From Peptoniphilus_A sp022767005 (lineage in GTDB: Bacteria; Bacillota; Clostridia; Tissierellales; Peptoniphilaceae): a stretch of DNA of 64,000 bases. The notes below the pieces were generated by a model that saw only the letters and a list, made by a program, of their open reading frames with translations, ran no database searches and was not told the DNA's origin. This document shows positions 9,044 to 16,916 of this stretch, one piece after another; positions within the stretch are counted from its first letter, which is position 1, and each line of letters starts with the position of its first letter. The stretch lies in contig NZ_JBNPOJ010000003.1 of the NCBI RefSeq assembly GCF_050315115.1, forward strand, positions 62,001 through 126,000, read 5' to 3'. The position numbers and the translations under genes were made by a program.

Positions 9044-9236
9044 TGGGATATTGCAAAAGTCCCAAATAAAAAAAGGCGAGGATAATAAAAACCTCGTCTT
9101 TTTTTGCATATTAAAATTTTCTTGATTATTATCTATTATAGTAATAACTCTTCATACATAAACTATTTTACAGACAATTCATATATTTAAGAAAAAGTGA
9201 TGAACAAAATATGATAATCTATTTTGCATCATCACC
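9044..9236 (+). mobile_element. 193-bp internally deleted IS1182-family remnant
   Basis: 9044-9063 matches 17 of 20 bases of the left end of the IS at 57887-59154 and continues through the same GGCGAGG...CCTCGTC hairpin. 9219-9236 matches 16 of 18 bases of the IS right end as part of an imperfect hairpin. About 80 unrelated AT-rich bases separate them, and no transposase remains. Both ends are in the order and orientation expected for one inverted copy of that IS. No target duplication is obvious. Confidence 0.65.
9071..9105 (+). terminator. Terminator of hutU, derived from the IS left end
   Basis: GGCGAGG (9075-9081) pairs with CCTCGTC (9092-9098) and is followed by seven T, about 45 bases past the hutU stop. 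The same hairpin lies upstream of the transposase in the IS at 59091-59128. Confidence 0.75.
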
Positions 9237-9298
9237 CTTAAACTATTTTATATTTGTCTTTTACATTTAGTAATTTTATAATAATATGCTCTTAAAAC

Positions 9299-9865
9299 TT
9301 AATTATTAATTTCAAAATCTTTTAAAATAACTTCGTTATAAGCATTAATTACTTTAAAAAAAGATAAAATGTCATTTTTACTAACTTTTTTTTGCAAGCT
9401 ATTTAATGTTTTAGAGACATCAACTATATCAAATTTTCTATGTTCGTCATTAACCTTCTTCCCTTTTTCCGTAACATATAGTAATTTAAAGCGTTTATTT
9501 TCAATAGATGCTTCTTTTCTAATAAGATTATGTTCTTCTAATCGTTTTAATATTTGAGAAATAGAACTTTTACTCTTGTGCCAATATTCAACTAATTCTG
9601 TAGAAGTAATTCCAGGATTATCTTCAATATATGTCAAAGTATGAACTTCAATCATTGAAAATTTGATATCTACTCCATAAGAATGAGTTGAAAATATATA
9701 ATCATTATATAAAAGAACAAATTTATACATTTCTGAATAGACATTATTTATAGAGTGGAAAACTTCATTGATATTAAAATCACTAAATTCAAATTTTTTG
9801 GAGTTAATGTCCGAAATATTATTAAATAATATTTTTAATAATTCATTAAATTTATCATTATCCAT
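9299..9865 (-). CDS. MarR family transcriptional regulator
   Basis: 188 aa. Residues about 70-150 form a MarR winged helix: FSMIEVHTLTYIEDNPGITSTELVEYW, the recognition segment KSKSSISQILKRLEEHNLI, and the wing IENKRFKLLYVTEKGKKV. An N-terminal extension of about 60 residues is longer than usual for MarR proteins and of unknown role. The gene is divergent from the lyase/symporter pair at 10026, whose promoter carries a good palindrome (9990-10010), so it most likely regulates that pair. The ligand may be the amino acid that the pair takes up or degrades. I see no terminator. Confidence 0.85.
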   Translation of the reverse strand: MDNDKFNELLKILFNNISDINSKKFEFSDFNINEVFHSINNVYSEMYKFVLLYNDYIFSTHSYGVDIKFSMIEVHTLTYIEDNPGITSTELVEYWHKSKSSISQILKRLEEHNLIRKEASIENKRFKLLYVTEKGKKVNDEHRKFDIVDVSKTLNSLQKKVSKNDILSFFKVINAYNEVILKDFEINN

Positions 9866-9950
9866 AAACTGCCCACTTTCTAAGTATTATAAGAATATTT
9901 AAGTAATTTAACATGGATATAAATAAAAGTCAAGGAAAAGAAAATAAGCA

Positions 9951-10010
9951 TTGACAAAATAAAAAGATTTGTTAAAATTAAACCATAGTATAGTTTATTA
10001 ACTAAACTAT
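9951..10010 (+). promoter_or_regulatory. Promoter and likely MarR operator of the lyase-symporter operon
   Basis: TTGACA (9951-9956), 16-base spacer, TAAAAT (9973-9978), then an inverted repeat with 8-bp perfect arms ATAGTTTA (9990-9997) and TAAACTAT (10003-10010) over the start of transcription. Its place between the -10 box and the ribosome binding site GGAGG fits repression by the divergent MarR protein. Confidence 0.65.
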
Positions 10011-10025
10011 TATAAGGAGGTTTAT

Positions 10026-11213
10026 ATGAAAAAATATAATTTTGACGAAATAATTGACAGAAGAGGAACAAGTTCTTTAAAATACGATTTTGGTATGCAG
10101 AGAAAAGGAAGAGATGATTTACTACCTTTGTGGGTTGCTGATATGGATTTTAAACTTCCCACTGCTATTTTGGATGATCTACATAAAAGAATTTCCCACG
10201 GAATCTTTGGCTATACAGATCCAAATGAAGAATATTTTGAAGCTCTAAATTATTGGTTTAAAAAATATCATAATTATACTGTTGATCCAAATACAGTTAC
10301 ACTAGGATGTGGTATTGTATATGGAATTGCAACCGCTGTAAAATCGTTTACAAATAAAGGTGATTCTATTATTATTCAACAGCCTGTATACTATCCTTTT
10401 AGAGAGTGTATAGAAGACAATGATAGATTGTTTATCAATAATCAATTAGTATTAGAGAATAATAGATATAAAATTGATTTTGAGGATTTTGAAAAAAAAA
10501 TTATAGATAATAATGTTAAGATGTTTATCTTATGCAACCCTCATAATCCTGTTGGTAGAGTTTGGAGTAGAGATGAATTAACAAAATTACTTGATATTTG
10601 TTACAAGTATAAAGTTATTGTTGTCTCTGATGAAATTCATTGTGATTTAATATACAAGGGAAATAAATTTACTTCAGTATTTAATTTAGAGGATAAATAT
10701 AGAGAAATACTTGTTTTAATGACGTCTCCTTCAAAAACTTTCAACATTGCAGGATTTCAACCATCTAATATAATTATCCCCAATGAAAATTTAAGGATGA
10801 AATTCCGCAAAGAAAAAGCTAAAACAGGATACAGTCAAGGTTCTCTTATGGGCCAAGTAGCATTAACTACTTGCTATAAAAATGGTGAGGATTGGTACTT
10901 AGAGTTACTTGATTATTTAGAAGATAATTTGAATTATTTTAGAAAATTTATTAAAGAAAAATTACCTATGGCAAATCTAATTGAACCAGAAGGCACTTAT
11001 TTATTATGGGTGGACTTTTCAAACTATAATTTTACTGCCGATGAATTAGATGACATTATAATTAATGATGCTAAATTATGGCTAGATTCTGGGAAAGTTT
11101 TTGGATCTGAATCCGAGAAATTTCAACGCTTTAATATCGCTTGTCCTCGTTCTATTCTCGAGGATGCACTTGAAAGACTTCAAATTGCAATTAATAAAAA
11201 AAATAATATTTAA
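10026..11213 (+). CDS. MalY/PatB family PLP enzyme (C-S lyase or aminotransferase)
   Basis: 395 aa, fold-type I PLP enzyme. Features of the MalY/PatB branch are WVADMDF (36-42), NPHNPVGR (171-178), SDEIHCDLIY (201-210) and the PLP lysine K237 in SPSKTFNIAG. Members act as cystathionine beta-lyase or cysteine desulfhydrase, releasing pyruvate, ammonia and a thiol; some are aminotransferases. GGAGG lies 5 bases before the ATG. The symporter gene follows after 21 bases, so the pair looks like uptake plus breakdown of one amino acid, perhaps cystine or cystathionine. That substrate is inference. Confidence 0.88.
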   Translation: MKKYNFDEIIDRRGTSSLKYDFGMQRKGRDDLLPLWVADMDFKLPTAILDDLHKRISHGIFGYTDPNEEYFEALNYWFKKYHNYTVDPNTVTLGCGIVYGIATAVKSFTNKGDSIIIQQPVYYPFRECIEDNDRLFINNQLVLENNRYKIDFEDFEKKIIDNNVKMFILCNPHNPVGRVWSRDELTKLLDICYKYKVIVVSDEIHCDLIYKGNKFTSVFNLEDKYREILVLMTSPSKTFNIAGFQPSNIIIPNENLRMKFRKEKAKTGYSQGSLMGQVALTTCYKNGEDWYLELLDYLEDNLNYFRKFIKEKLPMANLIEPEGTYLLWVDFSNYNFTADELDDIIINDAKLWLDSGKVFGSESEKFQRFNIACPRSILEDALERLQIAINKKNNI

Positions 11214-11234
11214 TTATGTTTTAGGAGATAAAAA

Positions 11235-12467
11235 ATGAAAAAAATATGGAGTGTATATGGTTCTTCGTTAATTTTACTCTTTTCAATGGTATTTGGAGGT
11301 ATTATTGGATATTTTGTTGGTCCAGAGATAAAATTTCTACAACCATTTGCTGATATTTTTCTTAATTTATTATATGTAAGTGTAGTACCACTTATCTTTT
11401 TTTCTTTGACAACTTCTATTGCAAAGATGACAGATATGTCAAAATTGAGAAAAATACTAGTCTATTTTATTATAGGTGTATTCATTACAGGAATATGTGC
11501 TTGTTTGTCAATGATTATTCCAATGATGTTTATAGATCCTGTTGGGAATGCTGAAATCTCATTAACTCAAAATAACATTGATTTAAATGCTTCATTTAAC
11601 GTATTATCAATGTTTACCGTTAATGATTTTCCATTACTTTTTTCAAAAAATAATTTAATGGCGTTAATTGTATTTTCAGTAATTTTATCTTTTTCATTAA
11701 TACGTTCTGGAGATAGAGGGAAAAAAATTATTGCATTATTTGATGATGCAACTGAAATAATTTCACAATTCATAAGCATTATAATGAAAATAGCTCCAAT
11801 AGGATTAGGATCATATTTTGCAATATTAATAGGAGAAAACGGATCAAAATTAATTGGTCCTATGACAAAGGCTATTTTAATTTATTCAGTAGTTGTTATT
11901 ATATATTATATAATTTCTCAAACATTATATGCCTATATTGGTGCTGGTTCTGAGGGAGTCAAAGCTTGGTGGAAAACTGGAATTACACCTACATTAACAG
12001 CACTTGGAACTTGTTCCTCTGCTGCAACATTACCATCTAATTTAAATCAAGCACGACAACTTGAAATCCCTGATGAAATAGCAGATTTAGTTGTTCCACT
12101 AGGAGCTAACCTTCATAAAGATGGTGCTTGCATTATACAAATTTTAAAAGTTGCATTTCTCTGCTCATTATTTGGTGTTAATTTTGTTACAATTGACAAT
12201 ATTCTTTTATCTATATTAGTAGCTGTTATTGCATCCATTGTAATGGGAGGAATACCTGCTGGAGGTTATGTAGCAGAAATATTTATTATATCAGCTTTTG
12301 GATTTCCACAATCTGCAATACCGATTATGGTATTAATTGGAACGATAACAGATGCCCCAGCAACAGTTATAAATGTAACAGGCGATACAGGCTTAGCAAT
12401 GGTAATAGCAAGATTAGTTGACGGTAAAGACTGGTTTTCAAAAAATTATGATAATAAAAAACTATAA
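11235..12467 (+). CDS. Dicarboxylate/amino acid:cation symporter (DAACS family)
   Basis: 410 aa, about eight TM segments plus re-entrant loops. Family marks are the serine-rich loop TALGTCSSAATLPSNLNQA, VPLGANLHKDGACI (in place of the common NMDGT) and GTITDAPATVINVTGD near the C-terminus. Members carry glutamate, aspartate, serine/threonine or cystine with Na+ or H+. It follows the PLP lyase in the same operon and is closed by a terminator at 12484. The altered NLHKDG motif argues against a plain glutamate carrier and would suit serine, threonine or cystine; this is a guess. Confidence 0.85.
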   Translation: MKKIWSVYGSSLILLFSMVFGGIIGYFVGPEIKFLQPFADIFLNLLYVSVVPLIFFSLTTSIAKMTDMSKLRKILVYFIIGVFITGICACLSMIIPMMFIDPVGNAEISLTQNNIDLNASFNVLSMFTVNDFPLLFSKNNLMALIVFSVILSFSLIRSGDRGKKIIALFDDATEIISQFISIIMKIAPIGLGSYFAILIGENGSKLIGPMTKAILIYSVVVIIYYIISQTLYAYIGAGSEGVKAWWKTGITPTLTALGTCSSAATLPSNLNQARQLEIPDEIADLVVPLGANLHKDGACIIQILKVAFLCSLFGVNFVTIDNILLSILVAVIASIVMGGIPAGGYVAEIFIISAFGFPQSAIPIMVLIGTITDAPATVINVTGDTGLAMVIARLVDGKDWFSKNYDNKKL

Positions 12468-12483
12468 ACTTTATATAATATGT

Positions 12484-12526
12484 ACCCTTTTTACTGGATA
12501 AACCAGTAAGAAGGGTGCTTTGTTTT
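12484..12526 (+). terminator. Terminator of the lyase-symporter operon
   Basis: ACCCTTTTTACTGG pairs with CCAGTAAGAAGGGT around a short loop and is followed by a T-rich tail. Confidence 0.8.
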
Positions 12527-12586
12527 ACAAAAATTTTTTATCAGTTAACTTTTTTCTTTATTTTTTTATTTTTTCAATTATTTCTC

Positions 12587-12784
12587 TCACATTTTTTCTA
12601 CTTCATTTTCATTTATAGAAAAAATCCCCTTAGACATACAAAGTCCAACTGGAATATTTACAAAGGAAAAAACAATTCCAATAGCAACAAAAAGAGCTGT
12701 CGAGGAAGCTCTATACTCTCTCGGCTTAACTTTATCAAGGGCAATGTCAAACATTCCTTCCCAATCAATTTTTGCTACTTTCAC
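12587..12784 (-). pseudogene. ThiC-ThiW fusion remnant under a TPP riboswitch
   Basis: A 65-codon frame beginning at a GTG with no ribosome binding site. The first part, IDWEGMFDIALDKVKPREYRAS, resembles the segment just before the C-terminal cysteine cluster of phosphomethylpyrimidine synthase ThiC of anaerobes. The next part, TALFVAIGIVFSFVNIPVG, resembles the first TM of the thiamine-precursor transporter component ThiW. After that it diverges and stops. I read it as the scar left by a deletion that removed most of thiC and thiW from a thiamine operon and joined their ends. The family matches are from memory of the motifs, not from a search. Confidence 0.5.
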
Positions 12785-12807
12785 TTAAGTAGATTACTTC
12801 ATAAATA

Positions 12808-12914
12808 AAAAACCTACTATAAAATTATAGGAGTAGAATTACTTTTCCCTGTCAAGGCATTATCCTAACAGGTAGAAAGGTCGAGTCTAAACTCCTCTCA
12901 GCAATTTACTCCCA
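12808..12914 (-). ncRNA. TPP riboswitch (THI element) with terminator
   Basis: On the minus strand the sequence reads GGGAGTAAATTG-CTGAGAGG...CGACC...ACCTG-TTA-GGATAATGCC-TTGACAGGGA...AATTCTACTCC. These are the THI box motifs CTGAGA, ACCTG, GGATAATGCC and AGGGA in order, with P1 arms GGAGTAAATT/AATTCTACTCC. A hairpin CTATAA/TTATAG followed by TTTTTT (about 12808-12830) is a plausible terminator expression platform. The aptamer looks intact even though the downstream gene is a remnant. Confidence 0.88.
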
Positions 12915-12995
12915 TAAGTTTAATTATAAAATTATTATATCATAGTGAATTTTCAAATCAAATATATCCAATAATTTTCAAATTGAAATTATGCC

Positions 12996-13505
12996 TCAAT
13001 ATTTTATAATTGATTCCACTCTTGTGCCTTTTAGAGCTTCTCTTCCATTTAAATCTACTAGCTCAATTAAGAAAATTACAGAAGACACTTCGCCCTTTAA
13101 TCTTTTTACAAGATCTATACATGCCTTAGATGTTCCGCCAGTTGCAAGAAGGTCATCTATTATTACAATTTTTTCTCCTGGCAAAATTGCATCCTTGTGA
13201 ATTTCAATAGAATCTTCTCCATATTCAAGTTTATAGGATTCTATCAGTTTATCATAGGGAAGTTTGCCTGGCTTTCTAGCTGGCACAAAACCTTTATTTA
13301 ATTTATAGGCAAGTGCTGCACCAAAAATAAATCCCCTTGCTTCCACACCAATAATTTTATCCACATCTTTGTCAATTTTTGCTGCCATTTCATCAACTGC
13401 TTTTTTAAAAGCATCTTTGTCCTTTAAAAGAGTGGTAATATCCCTAAAGACGATTCCCTCTTTTGGATAATTTTCTATTGCACGAATTGTATCTTTTAAT
13501 TCCAT
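12996..13505 (-). CDS. apt: Adenine phosphoribosyltransferase
   Basis: 169 aa from the ATG at 13505, preceded by GGAGG at 8-base distance; a start at 13535 would be longer than the family and lacks such a site. It converts adenine and PRPP to AMP (purine salvage). The PRPP loop VIIDDLLATGGTSKA (about 114-128), VEARGFIFGAALA (54-66) and KPGKLP (78-83) are all typical of Apt. It is monocistronic, divergent from nhaC at 13619. Confidence 0.95.
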   Translation of the reverse strand: MELKDTIRAIENYPKEGIVFRDITTLLKDKDAFKKAVDEMAAKIDKDVDKIIGVEARGFIFGAALAYKLNKGFVPARKPGKLPYDKLIESYKLEYGEDSIEIHKDAILPGEKIVIIDDLLATGGTSKACIDLVKRLKGEVSSVIFLIELVDLNGREALKGTRVESIIKY

Positions 13506-13618
13506 AATTTCCTCCATTCTTTTATAGTATAACATCTTTATTAATTAACTAAAACTTTTATTATTTTTATTTTAATGATATAATATGTTAAATTTTTGAA
13601 TTGTACACGAGGTGTTAA

Positions 13619-15046
13619 ATGGATAATAAAAATATAAAAAAATACGATAAATATATTAGAAAAGCAAATTTTGGCGAAGCAATTTTTACTTTTCTTTCTC
13701 TTGTAATAATTATGTTTATAAGTATTATAAAATACAAAGAAAGCCCTCATATTCCTATGTTAATTGGTGTTTTAATAGCATCCCTTGTTGCATTAAAAAT
13801 TGGTTATAGCTGGAAATTTATTGAAAATGCAATGATAAAGGGAATCTCTCAAGCTATGCAATCCATTATAATTTTGGCAATCATTGGAGTCCTAATTGGA
13901 GTTTGGATTTTAGCTGGCGTCGTTCCAACTATGATTTATTACGGACTTTTAATTTTAAAACCATCAATTTTTCTTGTGGCTACAGTTTTAATAACTTCTA
14001 TAACTTCACTTGCTACGGGAACTAGTTGGGGAACTGCTGGCACAATGGGCATTGCCCTTATGGGAATTGCAAATGGTCTAGGCATACCTGCTCCAATAAC
14101 TGCAGGTGCAGTTTTATCTGGTTCTTACTTTGGCGATAAAATGAGTCCCCTATCTGACACTACAAATCTTGCACCAGCAATGGCGGGCACTGATGTATTT
14201 ACACACATCAAGGCAATGTTTAAGCCAACTATTATAACATATTTCTTAACACTTGCAATATTCGGATTTTTATCAATGAAATACAGTGGAAGTTCTGCTG
14301 ATTTATCCAGCGTAACTGTAATTACCAATGGTTTAAAAAATAATTTTAATATATCTCCAGTGTTATTAATTGCACCTCTAATTGTAATACTTTCCATTGC
14401 AAAAAAGGTGCCTGCAGTCCCTGGAATAAGCCTTGGCATAATTGCAGCTGCTATCTTAGGACCAATCTATCAAAATATAAACTTTGGCGATATTTTGTCT
14501 GCTGCCTTAAATGGATTTGTTTCAGAAACTGGAGTTGAGTCAGTGGATAAACTTTTAACAACTGGCGGACTTAACAACATGATGTCTTCAATTTCACTTA
14601 CTATTATCGCCATGATGTTTGGTGGTATTGCTGAAGAAACTGGAATACTTGAAGCCATAGTAAAAAAATTCCTTCACAAGATAAAGTCAACTGTTGGAAT
14701 AGTAACAGCTACGATTTTAACTTGCTTTTTTACAAATGCAACTATGCCCGAGCAGTACATCTCCATAGTTGTACCAGGAAGAATGTTTAAGAATGAATAT
14801 AGAGATAGAAATTTAGATCCAAAACTTTTATCTTCAACTCTTGAATCAGGTGGAACTGTTACATCTGCCATGATACCATGGAACACTTGCGGCACTTATA
14901 TGACATCTGTACTTGGAGTTTCAACAGTGCATTATCTTCCTTTTTTGTTCTTCAATCTACTAATGCCAATTGTGCAAATAATAATTACAGCGATTGACGC
15001 AAAGAAATTCAAACTTCCTGATGATAAAGATACTTTCACCAATTGA
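13619..15046 (+). CDS. nhaC: NhaC family Na+/H+ antiporter
   Basis: 475 aa, about eleven TM segments. NhaC blocks GTSWGTAGTMGIALMGIA and SGSYFGDKMSPLSDTTNLAPA are present, followed by MPEQYISIVVPGRMF and a conserved MIPWNTCGTYM near the C-terminus. GAGGTG lies 6 bases before the ATG. Divergent from apt. It is a paralogue of the genes at 3386 and 50076. A TTGAAA -35 for the next gene overlaps its stop codon, so the two genes have separate promoters. Confidence 0.88.
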   Translation: MDNKNIKKYDKYIRKANFGEAIFTFLSLVIIMFISIIKYKESPHIPMLIGVLIASLVALKIGYSWKFIENAMIKGISQAMQSIIILAIIGVLIGVWILAGVVPTMIYYGLLILKPSIFLVATVLITSITSLATGTSWGTAGTMGIALMGIANGLGIPAPITAGAVLSGSYFGDKMSPLSDTTNLAPAMAGTDVFTHIKAMFKPTIITYFLTLAIFGFLSMKYSGSSADLSSVTVITNGLKNNFNISPVLLIAPLIVILSIAKKVPAVPGISLGIIAAAILGPIYQNINFGDILSAALNGFVSETGVESVDKLLTTGGLNNMMSSISLTIIAMMFGGIAEETGILEAIVKKFLHKIKSTVGIVTATILTCFFTNATMPEQYISIVVPGRMFKNEYRDRNLDPKLLSSTLESGGTVTSAMIPWNTCGTYMTSVLGVSTVHYLPFLFFNLLMPIVQIIITAIDAKKFKLPDDKDTFTN

Positions 15047-15070
15047 AAAACCGCCTCTTTTTGATATAAT
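15043..15070 (+). promoter_or_regulatory. Promoter of the FocA/NirC family gene
   Basis: TTGAAA (15043-15048), 16-base spacer, TATAAT (15065-15070), starting inside the stop codon of nhaC and about 30 bases before the ATG. Confidence 0.55.
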
Positions 15071-15099
15071 GTTTAGTGAAATTAAAAAAGAGGTGTAAA

Positions 15100-15855
15100 A
15101 TGTATAAAGATATAATAACTGGACTTACAAATTCTGCAAACACGAAGAAAAACTTACTTGAAGACTCCTTCTTTAAGTACATAGTATCTTCAATGCTTGC
15201 AGGATTTTTTATTGGAATGGGAATACTCATAATGGTATTATCGACAAATGTGTTTTCTCCACTTCCAATTGCAGCTGTAAAATTTATTAACGGCTTTTTC
15301 TTCTCTCTTGCATTATCCTTTGTAGTTTTTGCTGGAGGCGAACTCTTCACTGGAAATGTCCTCATAACAACTGTGGGAAGGCTAAATAAAAAAATTGAAA
15401 CAGCTACACTTTTAAAAATTTTAATATTTTCTTATTTTGGAAATCTTTTAGGCTCAATTTTAATCGCATACTTATTTAAAATGACTGGCGTATCTCCTGA
15501 ATATAATGAAACTCTATTAAAACTTGCAACTGGAAAAACAAATTTTGACTTCACTGCACTTTTATTTAAGGGAATTATGTGTAATATCTTAGTATGTACA
15601 GCAGTTTTAATGTCCTCAAGAAAAATTTCAGATTCAGCAAAATTAATTTTAATTTTTTGGTGTATCCTAGCCTTTGTAAGTCTTGGCTTCGAACATAGCA
15701 TTGCAAATATGACTTGCTTTGCCCTTACAAAAATATTAAATCCAGAATTTAGCTTTGCACTAATTCTCAAAAATTTAATACCAGTTACAATTGGAAATAT
15801 TATTGGCGGTGTACTAATTGCAGTAACTTATAATACTCTAGGTAAGGACAAATAA
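15100..15855 (+). CDS. Formate/nitrite transporter family channel
   Basis: 251 aa from the ATG at 15100, preceded by GAGGTG. Six TM segments. The FNT family marks are SSMLAGFFIGMG in the first helix, FAGGELFTGNVL in the third, GNLLGSIL, KGIMCNILVCTAVLM in the fifth and GFEHSIANMTCFALT with the central histidine. The family conducts formate, nitrite or hydrosulfide across the membrane; in a fermenting anaerobe formate export or uptake is the likely job. Confidence 0.88.
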   Translation: MYKDIITGLTNSANTKKNLLEDSFFKYIVSSMLAGFFIGMGILIMVLSTNVFSPLPIAAVKFINGFFFSLALSFVVFAGGELFTGNVLITTVGRLNKKIETATLLKILIFSYFGNLLGSILIAYLFKMTGVSPEYNETLLKLATGKTNFDFTALLFKGIMCNILVCTAVLMSSRKISDSAKLILIFWCILAFVSLGFEHSIANMTCFALTKILNPEFSFALILKNLIPVTIGNIIGGVLIAVTYNTLGKDK

Positions 15856-15861
15856 ATAAAG

Positions 15862-15895
15862 AAAGACAGGATTTTTGTTATCCTGTCTTATTTTT
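15862..15895 (+). terminator. Bidirectional terminator between convergent genes
   Basis: AAGACAGGAT (15863-15872) pairs perfectly with ATCCTGTCTT (15880-15889), with a T-run on the plus side and T-rich sequence on the minus side. It overlaps the last codon of the gene at 15888. Confidence 0.75.
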
Positions 15896-16595
15896 GTATC
15901 TTTAATCTTAAAATTAATTTGTAAATAAAAAAGGTCATAACCATTACAAATATTGTAACTATAAAAAGCCCCAAAATATAATTTGGAAAAACATTTTTTA
16001 TCACTTCAAGAGGAGAACCAATATAAGGTTCTTCAATAAAAAAGTAATTTGCACTTAGCTTTTTATTTAAAACTTTTATAATAGGCAATATGACAATAAT
16101 AAAAATTACTGGATAAATAATATCCTTAAGACTTGGTTTGTATTCCTTTGAAATCACGAGATATATGGGATAAAAGGAGTTAACGCCGTGAATTATCCAC
16201 GAAACAATCGCAACATAGGAATACTTATTTACATTATTCCACCCTGGTGTAATTAGACTTAAAATACCAGCAGGCATAAACAAAAAGAAAAGCGATGCCT
16301 TTATAAATTTGCTTTCAAAAAAGACATCTAACGCCATAAACTGTGCCCCAAACAAACAAAGGTGAAAAGGCAAATAAGAGCTGTCGTAATGTCCCGTTAT
16401 TAAAACCATAATAAGCCTTATAATCTCCAGTGCAATTGGCATAATGGCAAAAACTTTTCTAAAATTTTTATTGTTATTCCATGGTTTATATAAAATTATT
16501 GCAAAAATAAAAATAATAAATATGCAGGCGAAGTGATACCTTCCATAAAACTCAAAGCCAACTTCACCATAATTTAAATCCCAAAAATTTCTCAT
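15888..16595 (-). CDS. YwaF/TIGR02206 family membrane protein
   Basis: 235 aa with about seven TM segments. It matches the YwaF-like integral membrane family in layout and motifs: SSYLPFHLCLFGAQFMALD in the middle, a HGVNSFYPIYL segment, and KLSANYFFIEEPYIGSPLE before the last helix. Function of the family is not known. The gene stands alone, convergent with the FNT gene. Confidence 0.7.
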   Translation of the reverse strand: MRNFWDLNYGEVGFEFYGRYHFACIFIIFIFAIILYKPWNNNKNFRKVFAIMPIALEIIRLIMVLITGHYDSSYLPFHLCLFGAQFMALDVFFESKFIKASLFFLFMPAGILSLITPGWNNVNKYSYVAIVSWIIHGVNSFYPIYLVISKEYKPSLKDIIYPVIFIIVILPIIKVLNKKLSANYFFIEEPYIGSPLEVIKNVFPNYILGLFIVTIFVMVMTFFIYKLILRLKIQK

Positions 16596-16737
16596 AAAAT
16601 TAAAATCCTTTATCTTTTTCTTTAAAATATTTTATCATAATAAATTATATAATTAAATGCTATATACAGAAAACACTATAAATTCATTTAAGTGTTTTAT
16701 ATAAATATTTGTTATATTATTCTTTTAAAACAATAAA

Positions 16738-16761
16738 TAATAATAATAATAATAATAATAA
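16738..16761. repeat. TAA trinucleotide repeat, eight copies
   Basis: Eight uninterrupted TAA units in the 321-base gap 16596-16916. The only other feature in that gap is the terminator at 16845. The tract is intergenic, about 140 bases upstream of the gene at 15888 on its strand, so length change could shift promoter spacing there at most. Confidence 0.8.
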
Positions 16762-16844
16762 ATTATGTATCATATAGCATTCGTTTAAATCCTTGAGTAA
16801 ATATTATTTGTAATACATAACTTAAAGTTTGCGTTAAAAATGAT

Positions 16845-16880
16845 AAAAAGGTCATATACAAAACAGTATTGTACATAACC
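16845..16880 (-). terminator. Terminator of the YfcC-PepD-AEC operon
   Basis: On the minus strand GGTTATGTACA pairs with TGTATATGACC over 11 bp, counting two G-U pairs, followed by TTTTT. The wobble pairs work only on the minus strand, which fits the end of the operon at 16917. Confidence 0.65.
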
Positions 16881-16916
16881 CTTTGAATTTTTTTGCTTTC
16901 AATCTTTATTTTTATT

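Noticed and set aside
9880..10071. 63-codon minus-strand frame across the MarR/lyase promoter
   Set aside because: It covers the promoter and palindrome and has Phe/Tyr-rich random composition.
12515..12808. 97-codon plus-strand frame overlapping the thi remnant
   Set aside because: Low-complexity Phe/Leu-rich start derived from the T-rich terminator tail, no ribosome binding site, and it lies antisense to the riboswitch-controlled remnant.
13541..13750. 69-codon minus-strand frame between apt and nhaC
   Set aside because: Antisense to the nhaC N-terminus, with no ribosome binding site and no family resemblance.
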